Positions 21,801-33,833 of a DNA stretch of 64,000 nucleotides are shown in pieces. A program made the translations under genes and the position numbers. The DNA is from Auriscalpium vulgare. Lineage: Eukaryota > Basidiomycota > Agaricomycetes > Russulales > Auriscalpiaceae. The notes below the pieces were generated by a model. The model was not told where the DNA came from. It worked only from the letters and a program-made list of their open reading frames with translations, and searched no databases. Every line of letters begins with the position of its first letter. The stretch's first letter is position 1. The stretch is taken from assembly GCA_019915015.1 (NCBI GenBank), contig JAHBBC010000011.1:186001-250000 (forward strand), read 5' to 3'.

Positions 21801-24800
21801 ATCATCGCTGCCTGAGAGGTAATTTCTTCAGAGATGGTGTGACAGATACCAATTTATATATTAGCACATACCTGAAGCTAAGCGCTTGCCATCTGGTGAC
21901 ACTGCGACGGCTCGAATATAGCCGTTGTGACCTTCTAAAGTTGCAACAAGACTCCCGGTCGCAGCATCCCATATCCGCATTGTCCGATCGTCGCTTCCGC
22001 TAATGACGTGGTTGCCGTCGGGATGGAAAGCCACAGCACGAACCCAGTCGGTGTGGACAGTGACTGCCTCGAACAAGGGCACTCCAGTTTCCACGGTGAT
22101 GACCTTGACCAGGCGGTCATCAGATCCCGACACCAGCTTGGTTCCATCCGGCGACCAGCTGACGGAGCGTACCCAGTCGGTGTGCATCTCGTATGGGCCG
22201 TACAAAAGTGCACCTGTATCAGCGTCCCATATCCTGATGCTCTTGTCGTCGCTCCCGGTCGCTATGCGCTTGCCAGAGGGCGAGTACACTGCTGTGCGGA
22301 CGCTGCTTCCATGGCCTGTCAACTTCAACAGCGAGGTGCCCGTGCTTGTGCCCCACACTTGCACGACAGGGTCATTGAGTGCGGTAACGACACGCTTGCC
22401 CTCGGGATGGAGGCAAATGTTATGCACATAGTCTCGAGGGCGAAAAGCGAACCGCATGGCGGGCCAGCCATTGTCGTCGCCACCAAAATGCGTGACGCTG
22501 AACGTCCCAGGGAAGCGATCCTTGTAGTGCTTGTAGATGCGAGAGTCGGTGGGGGCCAGGGGGAGCGCAGAGACGTAGATATGCGGTACGCTGTGCGCAA
22601 TGGGATCGCGGAACGTAAGCGCGAATCGTCCAGCATCAGCGGCGAACGCTGATAATTCTTTATCTGATGTCTGATCATCCAAGGATCAGTTGAAAGCGAC
22701 CCGGATTGTAGGATGACGTCGCTTACCTCTAACCACTCGGACACCGTAAGAAGTACTCGCGGGGCAATGTCAACTTCGTCAATCAGACTGAGGACCTCGA
22801 GCCAATAAAGGAAACGAAAATGTAGGATATTCCTGAGCAAGTTGACAATCTCGTTGTCCCGTTTGTCCGATATATCGCGCAGGTGATCTGCCCAAAATTT
22901 GCACGCGTAGGAGAGATGGGAAGGAATAAACTTTTCAACGAGCTCCGTGCGACTCGACACGTCATCGTTGGACTCATGCGAGGACTTGAGGCCGCATATG
23001 TTAAATTTGAGGCCGCTTTGCATGATCTTCAGACACGCGACGGTGAAATTGCGACCGGTCTTTGAGCGATCGATGTAGTACGGCGACTCTTCGCCAACCC
23101 GCTTGGGATCTGTGAGGAACTCGATGATTGAGCGATGACGCAATGAGAGATGATGATCGTCCTGGTGGATTGCCACGATGGGGAGTAACTTGGCACAGAT
23201 CTCCTCAACGGAGTTCGTCTCGCCGAAGCGCCCCGTGAAGAGATGTTGCAGGTCCTTCATCGTGAGCGGGGCTTTTGCTAGGGCAATCGCACCCATTGTC
23301 GCACGGAACGTCGGTGCGGGTTCGGAGCCAAAGGAGTAGTTGAGAAGATCGCCAAAGAGGTCATCCAACGGCTCAAACTTTGTCGCACTGCCTGAGGACG
23401 CGACGGACGTGAATTGGCGTTCAATGTCGGGAGCACCAGCAATGGTGTCTGCGGCAATCCGCGCCCAGTGGAAGAACCCCGCCGCAGAATTCGCAATCTT
23501 CTGTACGTCTTCGGGGTTCGGCCACGCGTCAGGTAGCGCCTTGTTCTGCGCCTTGATCTGGCTGAACCGGTGGTTCAAGTAGACAACGACGTCTCCGTTG
23601 GTGCTATAGTCGGCATCGTCACCGGTCAGAAGCTCCAGGCGCTCGACTTCCTTGCCTTCAAAGGTTTTGGCTATGTTGTCCTGAGGGCGACTGGTGATGA
23701 TGAGCTTGCATTTTCGCGGGAGCTCGAGCCACAACGGTAAGGTCGCGAGCAGCTCGTTGTAGTCGACTCCAAGGGAGCATTGATCGAGCCCGTCGATCAG
23801 AAAGACAGGACCCTTGCCGCCGAGATGGTCTGCGGCATCCCGCAGAGGCTGTGCGACGAGTTTCTCGAAGGTGGTAGCGATTTGGTCCGTGACTTCCGAT
23901 TCGTTCTTTAAGGCTGCAACTACCACAGCCTTGAATGCGGGGTGGAACTTCGCCAACTTGAATGCCGTCGTTTTCCATAGTTGACTGGCATAGTGTGGTG
24001 CGGCACGGCGGAAGAAAAACTCAGATGCGGATCGCTGCTTGCGCTCAAGATCGGCAATGATGCTCCAAGCGATGCAGGTCTTCCCCGTGCCAGGTCCGCC
24101 ACATAGCCAGAGAATGTTCGGGGCCTTCTCGTCGTCTATCCAGCTGATAATTTTCGAGATATAGTCTTCGCGGGTGCCGCCCAAGCAGTACAAATCCAAC
24201 AAATCCGTTGGTGTAAACTGCGGGTCAAGATAGTTGGCAAGTCGATCGTCCTCCTCGCCTGATGAATTCGTCAGGTGAAGAGGAGTTCTCCGGGTACTTG
24301 CCTAATCAACCTACCGGTGACGCTGCGGGTCTCGGGTTCTGAGTCGGACTCTGAATCGACTTCGCTCTTCGCTTCGTGCTCCGTAGAGGGTGTCGGCGTC
24401 CGCGGAGATTCTCGTCGGTAAGGCGCCTCGTAAATACCGATATTTTTGCGCTCGTTAAAGTTCCTCTTCAAGCGAGAGAAGCAGCGCGCGAAGTTTTTGA
24501 GCGTATCGTCTCTGCTTTGGACGACGAGAGAGAGTTCTGTTACTCTGTTAGAGAGCGCTGTAGAGATAGATATCTCCCGCGCACCTTTTGCATCAGACTT
24601 GGAGTAATCTTCCGCGCACATAGACGCATTGATCAACAAATCGAAAAAAGACGAGACTGTGGCGTTCTGAGAGTGCAGCCTTTCCTGCTCCTCCGGCTTC
24701 TGGATATGCAAGAGCAGATCCTGAATCTGTTCGCCCAGACGCTGGAGGTCTTCATCGACCGCATCGGTTGGCATGGCCTGCGTTACTGCCTTAGGAAAAG

Positions 24801-25107
24801 AGAACGTGACGAGGAAATAGTCACCAACCTCACAAGCACTTTTGAGCGCCGTTCGAGCAGATGTCCACGCGCCCAAGGACTTATATTCGTCAGGAAGGTA
24901 TCTCGAGAGCGATGGGAGCTGGCTCACGTCAGAAGGGGCGACCTTCTTGAGCTCGTTCATGGCGTTCAATGATAGTTTCCATGCATTGGGCGCAGTGGGT
25001 GGCCCGAACGATATGTCACCAAATTCGCCCGGAGTGTCTAGGACGCCAGTGCTTTGACTCTTATCCCGAAACTGTGGCACATGGTAAGTTGTTGCAGCGG
25101 TCTGCAT
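18883..25107 (-). CDS. NACHT-WD40 NLR-like STAND protein
   Basis: Architecture: helical N-terminal domain (exon 25107-24315), NACHT NTPase (24258-22727), WD40 repeats (22670-21872, then about nine short exons to the last, 19811ish-18883). The NACHT domain has Walker A GGPGTGKT, Walker B VFLIDGLDQC and the sensor region KLIITSRPQD. About fifteen WD repeats follow, many encoded by one exon each with phase-1 introns after the Ser-Gly of the repeat. STAND proteins of this kind are fungal NLRs that oligomerise on ligand binding and act in heterokaryon incompatibility or immunity; the ligand is unknown here. At least three repeat exons lose frame at C4/G4 runs (21657-21660, 21140-21143, 20904-20907), and one exon end near 20031 is irregular. 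It is either pseudogenised or affected by sequence errors. The start may lie further upstream. Confidence 0.85.
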
Positions 25108-26498
25108 GCGGATAGGTCAGCTTACGCGGCCATCTCGCTGAATTGCCAGACTGAGTGTGATTCGAAAACCGTTTGCGTGATGCAAGTACTCTAGTAGAAC
25201 TCCGTAAGTTAAGAATGCACGTAAGGCTATCGAGCACGTCGCGCACCGTGCCTTTCGCCCACTTTCCCTGCAATAGCTCGATGAATTACATCCCCCTGAA
25301 TCGTCACAGCATCCACGCGTTTCCTGCGGATGAGGGTCCGAGCTTCGTACGGTTGGACCACAATGATGGCAGTTGGAGAGACAACACTGACGACATGCCG
25401 GGTTCAAAACACATCGACCACACACAGCACAAAAGGAATGCACTCACACGCTGGGGTTGATATTCCACTGCAGATGGAGGTCACTCTTCTTGGTTTGGAA
25501 CACGGCTGCGCGGTTTTGGCCATCTACCACGAGCTCGAGCAGACGGGATGCCCTGTACCATCCGTCCGAGACTATGGTGAGCTCTGAGGGCGGTTAGCTC
25601 TGATCGCAATACGAGCGCGCTCACTACACACCTGTAAGTCTGACGGTGTAAGCGCCGGCCTGTATTGGTGCTAGAGGGGGGCGGCCGAGTCCTATCCGAG
25701 ACGACATCCGGACGGATCGTTATCGACAAGTCGAATGAAAGGGCGGCAAGTTTGTGAGATCTCAAGTCCAAGGACGGCTGCAGTAGGTTGCAGTGCGCTG
25801 TGTTGTCATCGGGTGCGAAACAATGGTGACCTCGCGGCGAAGCGACCGTAGAAACGCCTGTACCTCTGTGATTGGAAAGAAACGCCCAAGAAGATGCAAA
25901 ACTCACCATGCCCCGAATGTCGACTCCAACACGAACATTCCGCGCGACATGCTTCCTATCCTCCCGACGCCACTGATGGCCATCTCAAGCGTTTCAACGA
26001 GTCAAAGAGGGTTTGTCGCCGTGGGTGCAGGCCGCCGTGCAAGTGCCGTGCAGCACTGCGACAGCCGGCAAATTGAATGCAATTGAACTGGCCCTGATTT
26101 GGGGCCTGCCTTCAACGAGGGTTCCGTTTTGATTCCGCAAGTCGTGGGAGAGTAGTGAGTTATTTATGACTCATCTACGATCTGCGAGCGTCGTCGAATA
26201 ATAATCAACGCATGCATAGCTGTTCAACGTCTGGCCCTTGCGAACGCGGGGACTGGCCCCGCGTGCGCTGCTACAGGAAATATTGTCAGGCTATCGCGAC
26301 GATCGGCGGCCTTCAGCGGCCTCGAGGTAGTCGTGGAACTTGTACCTGGCGCTTGACAGTGACATGGCCCATCTTCTGCAATATCCCCAGCTGGTGCCGT
26401 CGGCCGATCCATACTAAGGTGCACCAGTCGTCTACCGCAATGCGAATCTGCCGCTCTCCTGGATCTCCCCGCGTCGTGCAGGAGACTACATTCTGACG
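25108..26498. other. Intergenic region, about 1.39 kb
   Basis: Divergent spacer between the NLR-like gene and the DUF6535 gene. Only short frames without motifs; no repeat recognised. A first non-coding or coding exon of the NLR gene could lie here (an intron-type acceptor GCATGCAG immediately precedes 25104 on the minus strand). Confidence 0.5.
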
Positions 26499-29337
26499 AT
26501 GACAACGCCTGCGCGGTCGGATAGCCCCGGCTCCCTCTGCTCGAAAGCCAGCCCCCAGGTGCCTTCCAGACCTCAGGTGCGTCCTGACTTCTTGCCATCC
26601 TCGGAAGACACTGCATCCCTGACGTCGAGTTTCCAGACACAGAGAAGACCTCAGACAAGGCAGACGACTTCGCTGGAGCTCCAGGCCCAGCTCTCCCGAC
26701 GCATGTTTCGTCCAGCGATGCGCACCAGGAAGATCCCCAGGAGTATGACGAGCGCGCGACCAAGCTCTGGTCGGTGTACGTGGAGGAGGCAGAGAGTCAC
26801 GACAGAGCCCTCATAGAGACGTGGAAAGACGACATGGAGGTGAGTAATGTCGCCAGCCGTCACTTGTAGTGCAGCAACTCACTCTCAAGATTCTAGGGAA
26901 TCATCATATTCGTAAGTATGCCGACCAGTGAATGCTTGGTTATGAGCTCACATTGGCCAGGCGGGTCTGTACTCCGCCAGTTTGACAGCATTTCTGGTGG
27001 AGAGCTACCACAACCTACAGCCTGACCCCGCCGAACAGAACGTGTTTCTCATGCAGCAGGTTGTCGGCTTGCTCTCGCAGATCTCGCACCAACTCGGACC
27101 CAACGGCTCGCAGATTCCCATCACTAATTTCTCAAATTCATTGCCCCGTTCAGCCCAACACTCTCCGACGTCCGCGTGAACGTGTTCTGGTTCATGAGTC
27201 TCGTATTCAGTCTCACGGCTGCGCTAGCGCGACACAATTGTGCAGTCCTGGGTGCGCGACTACATGCATGTCTTCCAGCGATACAACCACTCCCTCAAGC
27301 GCGCTCGCATCCGCCAGTTCCTATACGAGGGCGCCGAAGGATGGTACATGAACGTGATCGTTGACGGGATCCCGGCGCTCATCCACATCTCCCTATTTTT
27401 GTTTTTCGTCGGCCTCTCCGACTTCCTCTTCGACATCAATTACACCACCGCGGTGACCACGACGGCTATGATCTCTGCATGCGGCTCACTTTACCTCTGG
27501 AGCATCATCGCGCCCATTGTCGATGCGCAATCGCCCTATCAAAGCCCACTGTCCGGCGTGTTTTGGCTGCTCTTCCAGATCGTCCGCGGGAGATCGCACA
27601 TGGACAACAGCACGCAAGGCGAACGCAGGCGCGTCAGCACAAACATGACAGAAGGCCGCGTGCAGCTCGCGATGGACCAGTCGGAGGAGCGCAAGAAGCG
27701 CGACGCGCGCGCGATTGTTTGGGTGATTGACAACCTGACGGAGGACAGTGAGCTGGAGCCGTTCGTCCTCGGGATCCCTGGATCGCTCAACTCCCCTTGG
27801 GGCAAGGAGGTATGGAGTGCCGTCGCGAAGGACCAGACGCCGTCGCCAGGCGCCATCCTCGCACCACAGAACGGCTCCATGGAGATGCTGCCCGTCAGCA
27901 CGCCTGTCCATCGCTACGACGCCATCGGGGATCTAAGCGGTCGTATCACGCGCCTCCTGAAGACGTGCACGGATCCCGGTATCCTCACGGACGACGCGCG
28001 GCGCAAGCGCGCCCGCGCGTGCATCGACGCAGCGCTTTCACTCGTGCTCTCGATGGAGGGCGAGTGGGAGTGGTTTGCAGAGGCAGAGATCATGGCACAG
28101 GCGCTGACGTACCTCGGAGGCGTTGAGAGAATACGCGAGACGCCCACGCCTGCGACAGGCTTCGACAGCGTCTTCGCCGTGCGCTGGACGTGCATGGCGC
28201 TCATGGCGACGCGCAAGATGCTACAAACGCCGCACGTCAAGAACGCGGCAGGGCGTGTGGTCAGGAAGCTCGCGGACGTGCGCTCGGAGAAGGACGCGAG
28301 CGACGACGACGCGGCGGACCGGACATCTGGGATCATCGACAAGTACGTGAAGAGCGCGTGGGACGCGGCGGACACGCTCAAGGCTCGACTCGATCAAGAG
28401 GTCGAGGCGGAGAAGATGGAAGAGGTGTTCAACGACATCACGAGGGACTTAAAGGGCGAGCTCGCGGAAGTCGAGTACTCGTGGAACCTACTAGGATGGG
28501 CAGAGGGAACGGACGAGGCCATGATCGATCTCACACACACGCTCATGCATGCGACCGGCGGCGTGCTCGGCTACCTGCCTGGTGCAGTCTTGCAATGGTC
28601 TGCGGACGACCGGCGCATGCCCAGCGAGGGTATGCACCCGGTGCCCACGTGGCTCATCCCGCACTTTGTTCCCGCTCGCCTTCTCACCCAGCGGCTATGG
28701 CTCTGCTCGTGGTCCCTGCGCAGTCTCAAAGCGCAGGGTTGGAATTCCCAGTTTCAGCCGAAGAAGCTCTCGGACCTCAACGCGCCGGAATTGCAGGTGC
28801 CGGAGCTGAAGAAGCTCATGGACGATACGCCGACGCCGTTCAAGACCCAACTGTGGCGCCTCCAGGACCTGCGCAGCGGCGGCATGGTGTACATGATTGA
28901 GCTCCTCATTGCCGCCATCCGCTCGAACAAGCTGTCGTTCCACCAATCCTCCGAGCCTCTCTATATCGGCACTTTCAGAGCTATCACTGCGGACTGGTCT
29001 ACCGTCCGCGACCTCCCTGGGACGCAGCGAGGTCTCTTGGCGGTTCTGCGTGATGTGCTTCCTAAATCTCTTGAGCCGAAGGAGCCTGGGAGGCTTCCTG
29101 CCTTCGTGGTCGACGAGTTCCTGACACTCATTGGTAACGTGTACCGAGGGACCAAGGGCCCACACGTGAAGGAGGCTGTGACTCATATCCGTATGTATGT
29201 AGAGCTATTGAATGGGGAGCGAGACGGTGTCGCACAGAAGACATTGACCGTGCTAGCCCCTCCCCGACGCAGTCGAACTGCACCTCCGCTGGGTGCCGAC
29301 GGACGACGGTGCAAACACTATTGTTATTTCGGCTTGA
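26499..29337 (+). CDS. DUF6535 family membrane protein
   Basis: Agaricomycete-specific family of unknown function. The signature is clear: LWSVYVEEAESHDRALIETW before 26839, a 15-nt microexon GIIIF (26897-26911), then from 26961 AGLYSASLTAFLVESYHNLQ. Two transmembrane regions follow: one around WFMSLVFSLTAAL, the other LIHISLFLFFVGLSDFLF with the next hydrophobic stretch. A long C-terminal soluble region runs to TGA 29335-29337 (ending TIVISA). Frame breaks occur at CCCC 27144-27147, near 27225 and at 29257-29265; correcting each restores family motifs. The plus frame stays open past 29337 to 29753 but then runs antisense to TDP1 exons and is not the real end. The join between the first exon (ATG 26499) and the first conserved block is unresolved. 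Confidence 0.75.
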
Positions 29338-29607
29338 GGAGTACCCTCCTGATACGGGTAGAATCCGCTATGCGCATGCACTCACGTCCCAATCCTCTGC
29401 TACGTCATTACATTAATGATACACTATTACGGGACCCTGCCGCGAACTTGCCTAGAAAAGTGCGGCAGATATTTGTGAAGGATAACTTGTATTGGCTCGT
29501 CACTCGTCATCGACCTCCCTTCGACTTCCCTCTTTGCCACCTTCCTACTTATTTCAATCGTGCTCGTTCAGAACCTTGCTCTCTTCCTGCATCTACAAAG
29601 GGACGTC

Positions 29608-31988
29608 TCAGACGATGTCGCAAGGACCACCATAACGCACCCAGGGAATATCGTCACTTCCATACTTCCTCGGCGGCCTCTGGTAGCACGCAACGGCATC
29701 CGCATCCTTCTCGTCGTGTAGCGGGAATGCGATCCCCAGCTCATAGTTCGTGATCTGCTACTCATCAGCACGCGATTTCCCCGGTATAGAAAAACGTACG
29801 TTCATGACTGGCGAGAATCCCGATCCGGAAAGGGTGCCCCACGCCGACGGGGTGAAATTGTGGGACCCAACATACGCCCATCCGACGACATCTTGTTGCT
29901 GACCCTGACTTCTGCCTTTGCCTTTATCGTCTAGGACGATGATGTCGTCGTCTGAATCCTCCGTTTCGCTATCATCCTTGCGGCTCGACTGGTGCGCGCC
30001 CACTATCGCGATGATCATCTGTCATAAAGGTAAGCAGGGCTCCAACAGAAACTTGTAGCGGGTACCTTGCTATGCATGAGCACCCGCCCACGTTTGCTCT
30101 TCGACTGCGCGAACAGCTCACGCGGAAACTTCACCCCTTCCCACTGACTGCGCCGACAGAACATCGTCCCGCCACCCTGCGCAAAGGAGAATCAGCACTC
30201 CGGCCAGTGAGGCGCCTGGGAACCTACCGCCTCGCCGAGTTCGCTCGCCTGCACCCAGGCATGTGTCGGGAACAAAATCTTGATGCTCTGCGGTACCGGC
30301 AGCTTCGCCCTCCGTGTCTTTGGCTCGTCGAGCATCTTCTCAGGGCTCGTCCCAGACGCTGACGTGTAAAACTCGTTCAGCCACTGTGTGCTGTACGTAC
30401 CGATCGAGGAGCCCTGCGTGGCTATCGCTGTCAGCGAGTGTAGCTGCAGTTTGATTTTTCTGCGCACGCACCTGGCATTCTATGGTGGGCTTGCCCTTCT
30501 TCGCACCGTCGAGCATGTCGTCGACGGCCTTCATGAGGGCCGTGTGCCCGACCTTGAGCACCTTCAGCCAGCCCTCGTGCTTTCCCGCGATGCTCGGAAT
30601 TAGGTACACCCGCACGCGCGAGAAGTCGTATACCGTGCTCAGCGCGCCGGGGCGAACATTAGAGAGGGGTATATTGGGATGCTATAAGCACGTGAGAGAG
30701 CGACAAGCACTGGGTGAATCTCACTCACGTCATTGTGCACGAAGCTCGTTAGGGCGGGGGCAACGTTGAGCGCGTGCAGGACGCGCTCAAATGCGGCGGG
30801 AAAATCGTTGGCCTTCGGGTCATGTGCGATCGGTGTGGCGCGGCGTGAGACATCCTGGACCCACACAGACTATGTAGATGGGGTGAGCACCTGCATTATC
30901 ATCACAGCCTTGCATGGACGCACGTTCTCGATATCACGCCAGTCGTATTCGATAAGGTTAGCGGTGGAGATCACGATGCGCAATCGGCCTGACTTGTAGA
31001 ATATCTGTGAACGCGCGTCAGATACGCCTATCAATCGTGGCGTGGACCACCCACTAGGAAGAACTACGTGATTCGTGAGTAACAAGCGGGGAGCCATGCG
31101 CGGTGGACTCACTGACTTTCATATGCACGACACCCCGGCCACCGCGCAGGAAGGGCGTGACGCGTATCCAGTTTGGGAGTACTTGCTTCACTGTCGCATC
31201 CCCGATGCCAGGCGCAGGCTGCGTGATGATGACCACAGGCGTCTCTGGCGCGAAGAACTCATAGATCCACGAGATGTTCAGCGCGTAGGAGGAGATGATG
31301 GCGAGCGAAACCTGAGTTTTCTGTCCCTGTATTTAGCATGGTGGCCAGGATACATGAGGGATGCACTTACATCTCCGATGATCTCTGAAAGTCGCCAGAC
31401 GGGTGTGCCGTCCTCGCCATTCCTCCCTGCCTCGACGTGCCTGTTCGCCGTCTGCCTAAGCTCGCCATCCCAGCACATCACGCTACTATCCACGGCTCTG
31501 CTCTTTCCTTTCGCTTTCAACGATCCTCCGCGTTCGGACGCGGTCGAGGACGTGTCAGATGGTGTCTGGCGTTTCCGCGGCGGCTCTGAGGCCACGTCCC
31601 CTGACTCCCCACGCAGACGCTTGAGCCGCGCCAAACGCGCCTGCTCCATCTGGGCGCGCTCTGACAGGAACGACTGCGCAGGTGCGATGGTCACGGGCGG
31701 GGAATGGAAGGACAGAGACGCGAGGGAAGTCGCGGGGCTTGGGGTGCGCCGACCGGTGTCTGCAGCCTTCGAGGCCTCTATGGCGCGCTGAAGTTCGGCC
31801 TGGAATTGAGCCTCGTCGTCTTCGAGGTCGATGGGTGCAGGGAGGGGTTGGTGCACGCCAGATGGTCCAGCCTGAGCGTGAGCGTCCCGGAGGCTCAGCG
31901 CGATTGCTCTGCTCACGGTCAGCGCGGACGACTCGGAGGCGTGATCAATACAAGATACAGCGTACCGGGCGATGTCTTCTTCGGACAT
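29608..31988 (-). CDS. TDP1: Tyrosyl-DNA phosphodiesterase 1
   Basis: Removes topoisomerase I peptides and other adducts from DNA 3' ends; nuclear repair enzyme. Ten exons, all in frame: 31988-31371, 31320-31117, 31063-31055, 31004-30924, 30869-30729, 30681-30472, 30413-30228, 30176-30066, 30018-29800 and 29757-29608, giving 642 residues. First HKN motif: VHMK, then FFL (a 9-nt microexon), IFYKSGRLRIVISTANLIEY. Second: LMHSK then WAYVGSHNFTPSAWG. Also present are VWVQD, GSSIGTYSTQWLNEFY and NYELG, hallmarks of the family. The N-terminus has two ubiquitin-interacting motif-like helices (RAIALSLRDA and EAQFQAELQRAIEASKA), suggesting recruitment to ubiquitylated chromatin or proteins. Convergent with the DUF6535 gene. 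Confidence 0.95.
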
Positions 31989-32437
31989 TATTATGTTCTG
32001 GGACTTCTACCGGTGCACAAGTGGTACGGCGGGGATGCACACTGGGCCCCGAAGTCCCCAGCACGTGATCGTCGCCACTTCACTTGCACTTGTGCTCACT
32101 GCTCAGCCCAGGCTCTGACCCGCGATCGGAGTCGTAGTGAAATTGAGCTTAGGCCCGCAAAGCGCTGAATACTTTGTAAGATACGTAGCTGCAGCTGTGA
32201 CGGTAAATATAGCATTGGCCCTCCGGCGAACCTGGTTCCTAAGCCTACGGTTCCCAGTTTGGTGTATCTAGTATGGCACGATTTAACGTCAAAATGACCT
32301 GTATATAGTAAGGTGGTGGATTTCGTAGCAATACGGGGCTATACAGTGTTATATGTTATATATAGAGTAGTGGTTGTCAGTCAGCGAGGCGGGGTTAAAC
32401 AATGTAAGCTATCAAGTCAGTGCTGGGACGGGATCAG
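31989..32437. other. Intergenic region, AT-rich
   Basis: Holds the TDP1 promoter (31989 onward) and an AT-rich stretch (32280-32420) with TATATA runs. No gene seen. Confidence 0.5.
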
Positions 32438-33680
32438 CTATTCTGCAGTTGCCTCCACAGTCCCATCCGCCATACTTCCAGATGAATTTATTTCAGTGCG
32501 TTGTTTGAATAGATAATGAATGGACCTGCAAGACGACGTGCACAGGTGGCCCTCGAGTAACTCTGCCTTCAACTGCCTGATCGTCCATCTCGACCGCATG
32601 GCTATACCGTGAGCTTTCAATATTTGAATCAAGTCGTCTCGGCGCCACCGAGTAAAGCCCTGAATGAGCCGATGCAGAGCAGGCACAAGCACATCGACGA
32701 CGCCGACTTCTGGCTCAACAGCATTGTGGCTATCTACTACAACACGACGAAAGTCATACCACGAGTTCAACTGGAAAACCGTAACGGATCGGAAGGAAGA
32801 CGACAAGGAGAAGTCATCAACATCTAAGTCGTCAGGTACAAGGTGATACACGTCCATGGCTAGTCATACAATCAATGCAAGCGTACAATGCGTGTTGGTC
32901 AGCCAAGGAACGTTTATAAAGTCACAAAGAACGTACCGGAACGTTGTCGCAGGTTGGACGGACTCGAAGACGAAGCCGACGCGCCTCCCAGTGTTTCTGC
33001 AAAAAAATGATAAGTTTGCAGTAGACCAAACCGACGAACACCTACCTGGTGGCGGTCGGGAGTGGATGGTTGGTTCATGTGAAGGAACACATGCCGCACC
33101 GACTGAGACTAAACTGAGCACATATATTATCAGCCTGAATATAATGATGCATACCTGGAAAGTCGGGAGGCTCCACATCCATAGCTTCGTCGGTAAAAGA
33201 GGTATTAGGGTCGATAGTTGCAGCCGCGGGCTCGACAGTAGTCTCCTGTTCAGATGCCTGGCTAGCCACCACGGAGTTTCGAACGACGCCTAAAAGACAA
33301 TGTAACACACCAGCTATGACTAGTAAGAGGGTACTCACCACACAGCCGACAAACGCGAGCATCGGAGGATAAGAAGGCATCCACCCCCACCTCGTCTTCG
33401 CTCATGAGGAGCGGCCCATCATCCGACAATACAGGGGTAAGATGATCTACGGGAAGTCAGAGGATGTCAATCTCAAGACAGGAACCCACCATCTGGGCAA
33501 GCACAAGGTTCGTCGTCAACTCTGACGCGAACTCTTCGCAAAAAAACATCGACAGATTGGCGTCTTTTGAGCATTTGTGTGCAATTGATGTGGTGGAAAG
33601 CAGGCGGCGCGACAGCCACGCCAAAATTCACACGCTGACAAGCAAACGTGACGGTCACGGTCACAAGCGTGATTTCCATT
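32438..33680 (-). pseudogene. Truncated multi-exon gene remnant with SAP-like motif, probably transposon-derived
   Basis: Minus-strand coding pieces separated by good introns: near 33600-33490 (VDVF then EFASELTTNLVLAQM after a frame change), 33444-33335 (LSDDGPLLMSEDEVGVDAF, VCRLCG), 33291-33155 (EAMDVEPPDFPG), 33121-33048 and 32998-32943 (Ser-rich), then 32857-32438. The last piece contains RWRRDDLIQILKAHGIAM and a Cys pair (HLCTSSC). This resembles the SAP-like/zinc segment near the N-terminus of basidiomycete Helitron-like or related transposon proteins, but I am not certain. It ends at TAG near 32438. Its 5' end is lost where PIF/Harbinger copy 1 begins at 33681, so the insertion or its later rearrangement cut the gene. 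Confidence 0.45.
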
Positions 33681-33833
33681 AGGGGAGCTCAGAGTAAACC
33701 GTTTTCGTTTCCGTTTCGTTTTCAAACGCCTTTCGTTTTCGATTCGGCGCCCCGGCGTGATATTACATAATGTCACTCAATCTACGCCGCTGCGCGACAC
33801 CGCCGCCATTGCTTTCGAGCTCTTCCACCAGCC

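Noticed and set aside
28190..28900. 236-codon plus-strand frame, Gly/Arg/His-rich
   Set aside because: Alternative frame of the DUF6535 C-terminal region; composition typical of a shadow frame.
29338..29753. Apparent C-terminal extension of the DUF6535 protein
   Set aside because: The frame is only open because of a run-length change at 29257-29265, and it ends antisense to the TDP1 exons.
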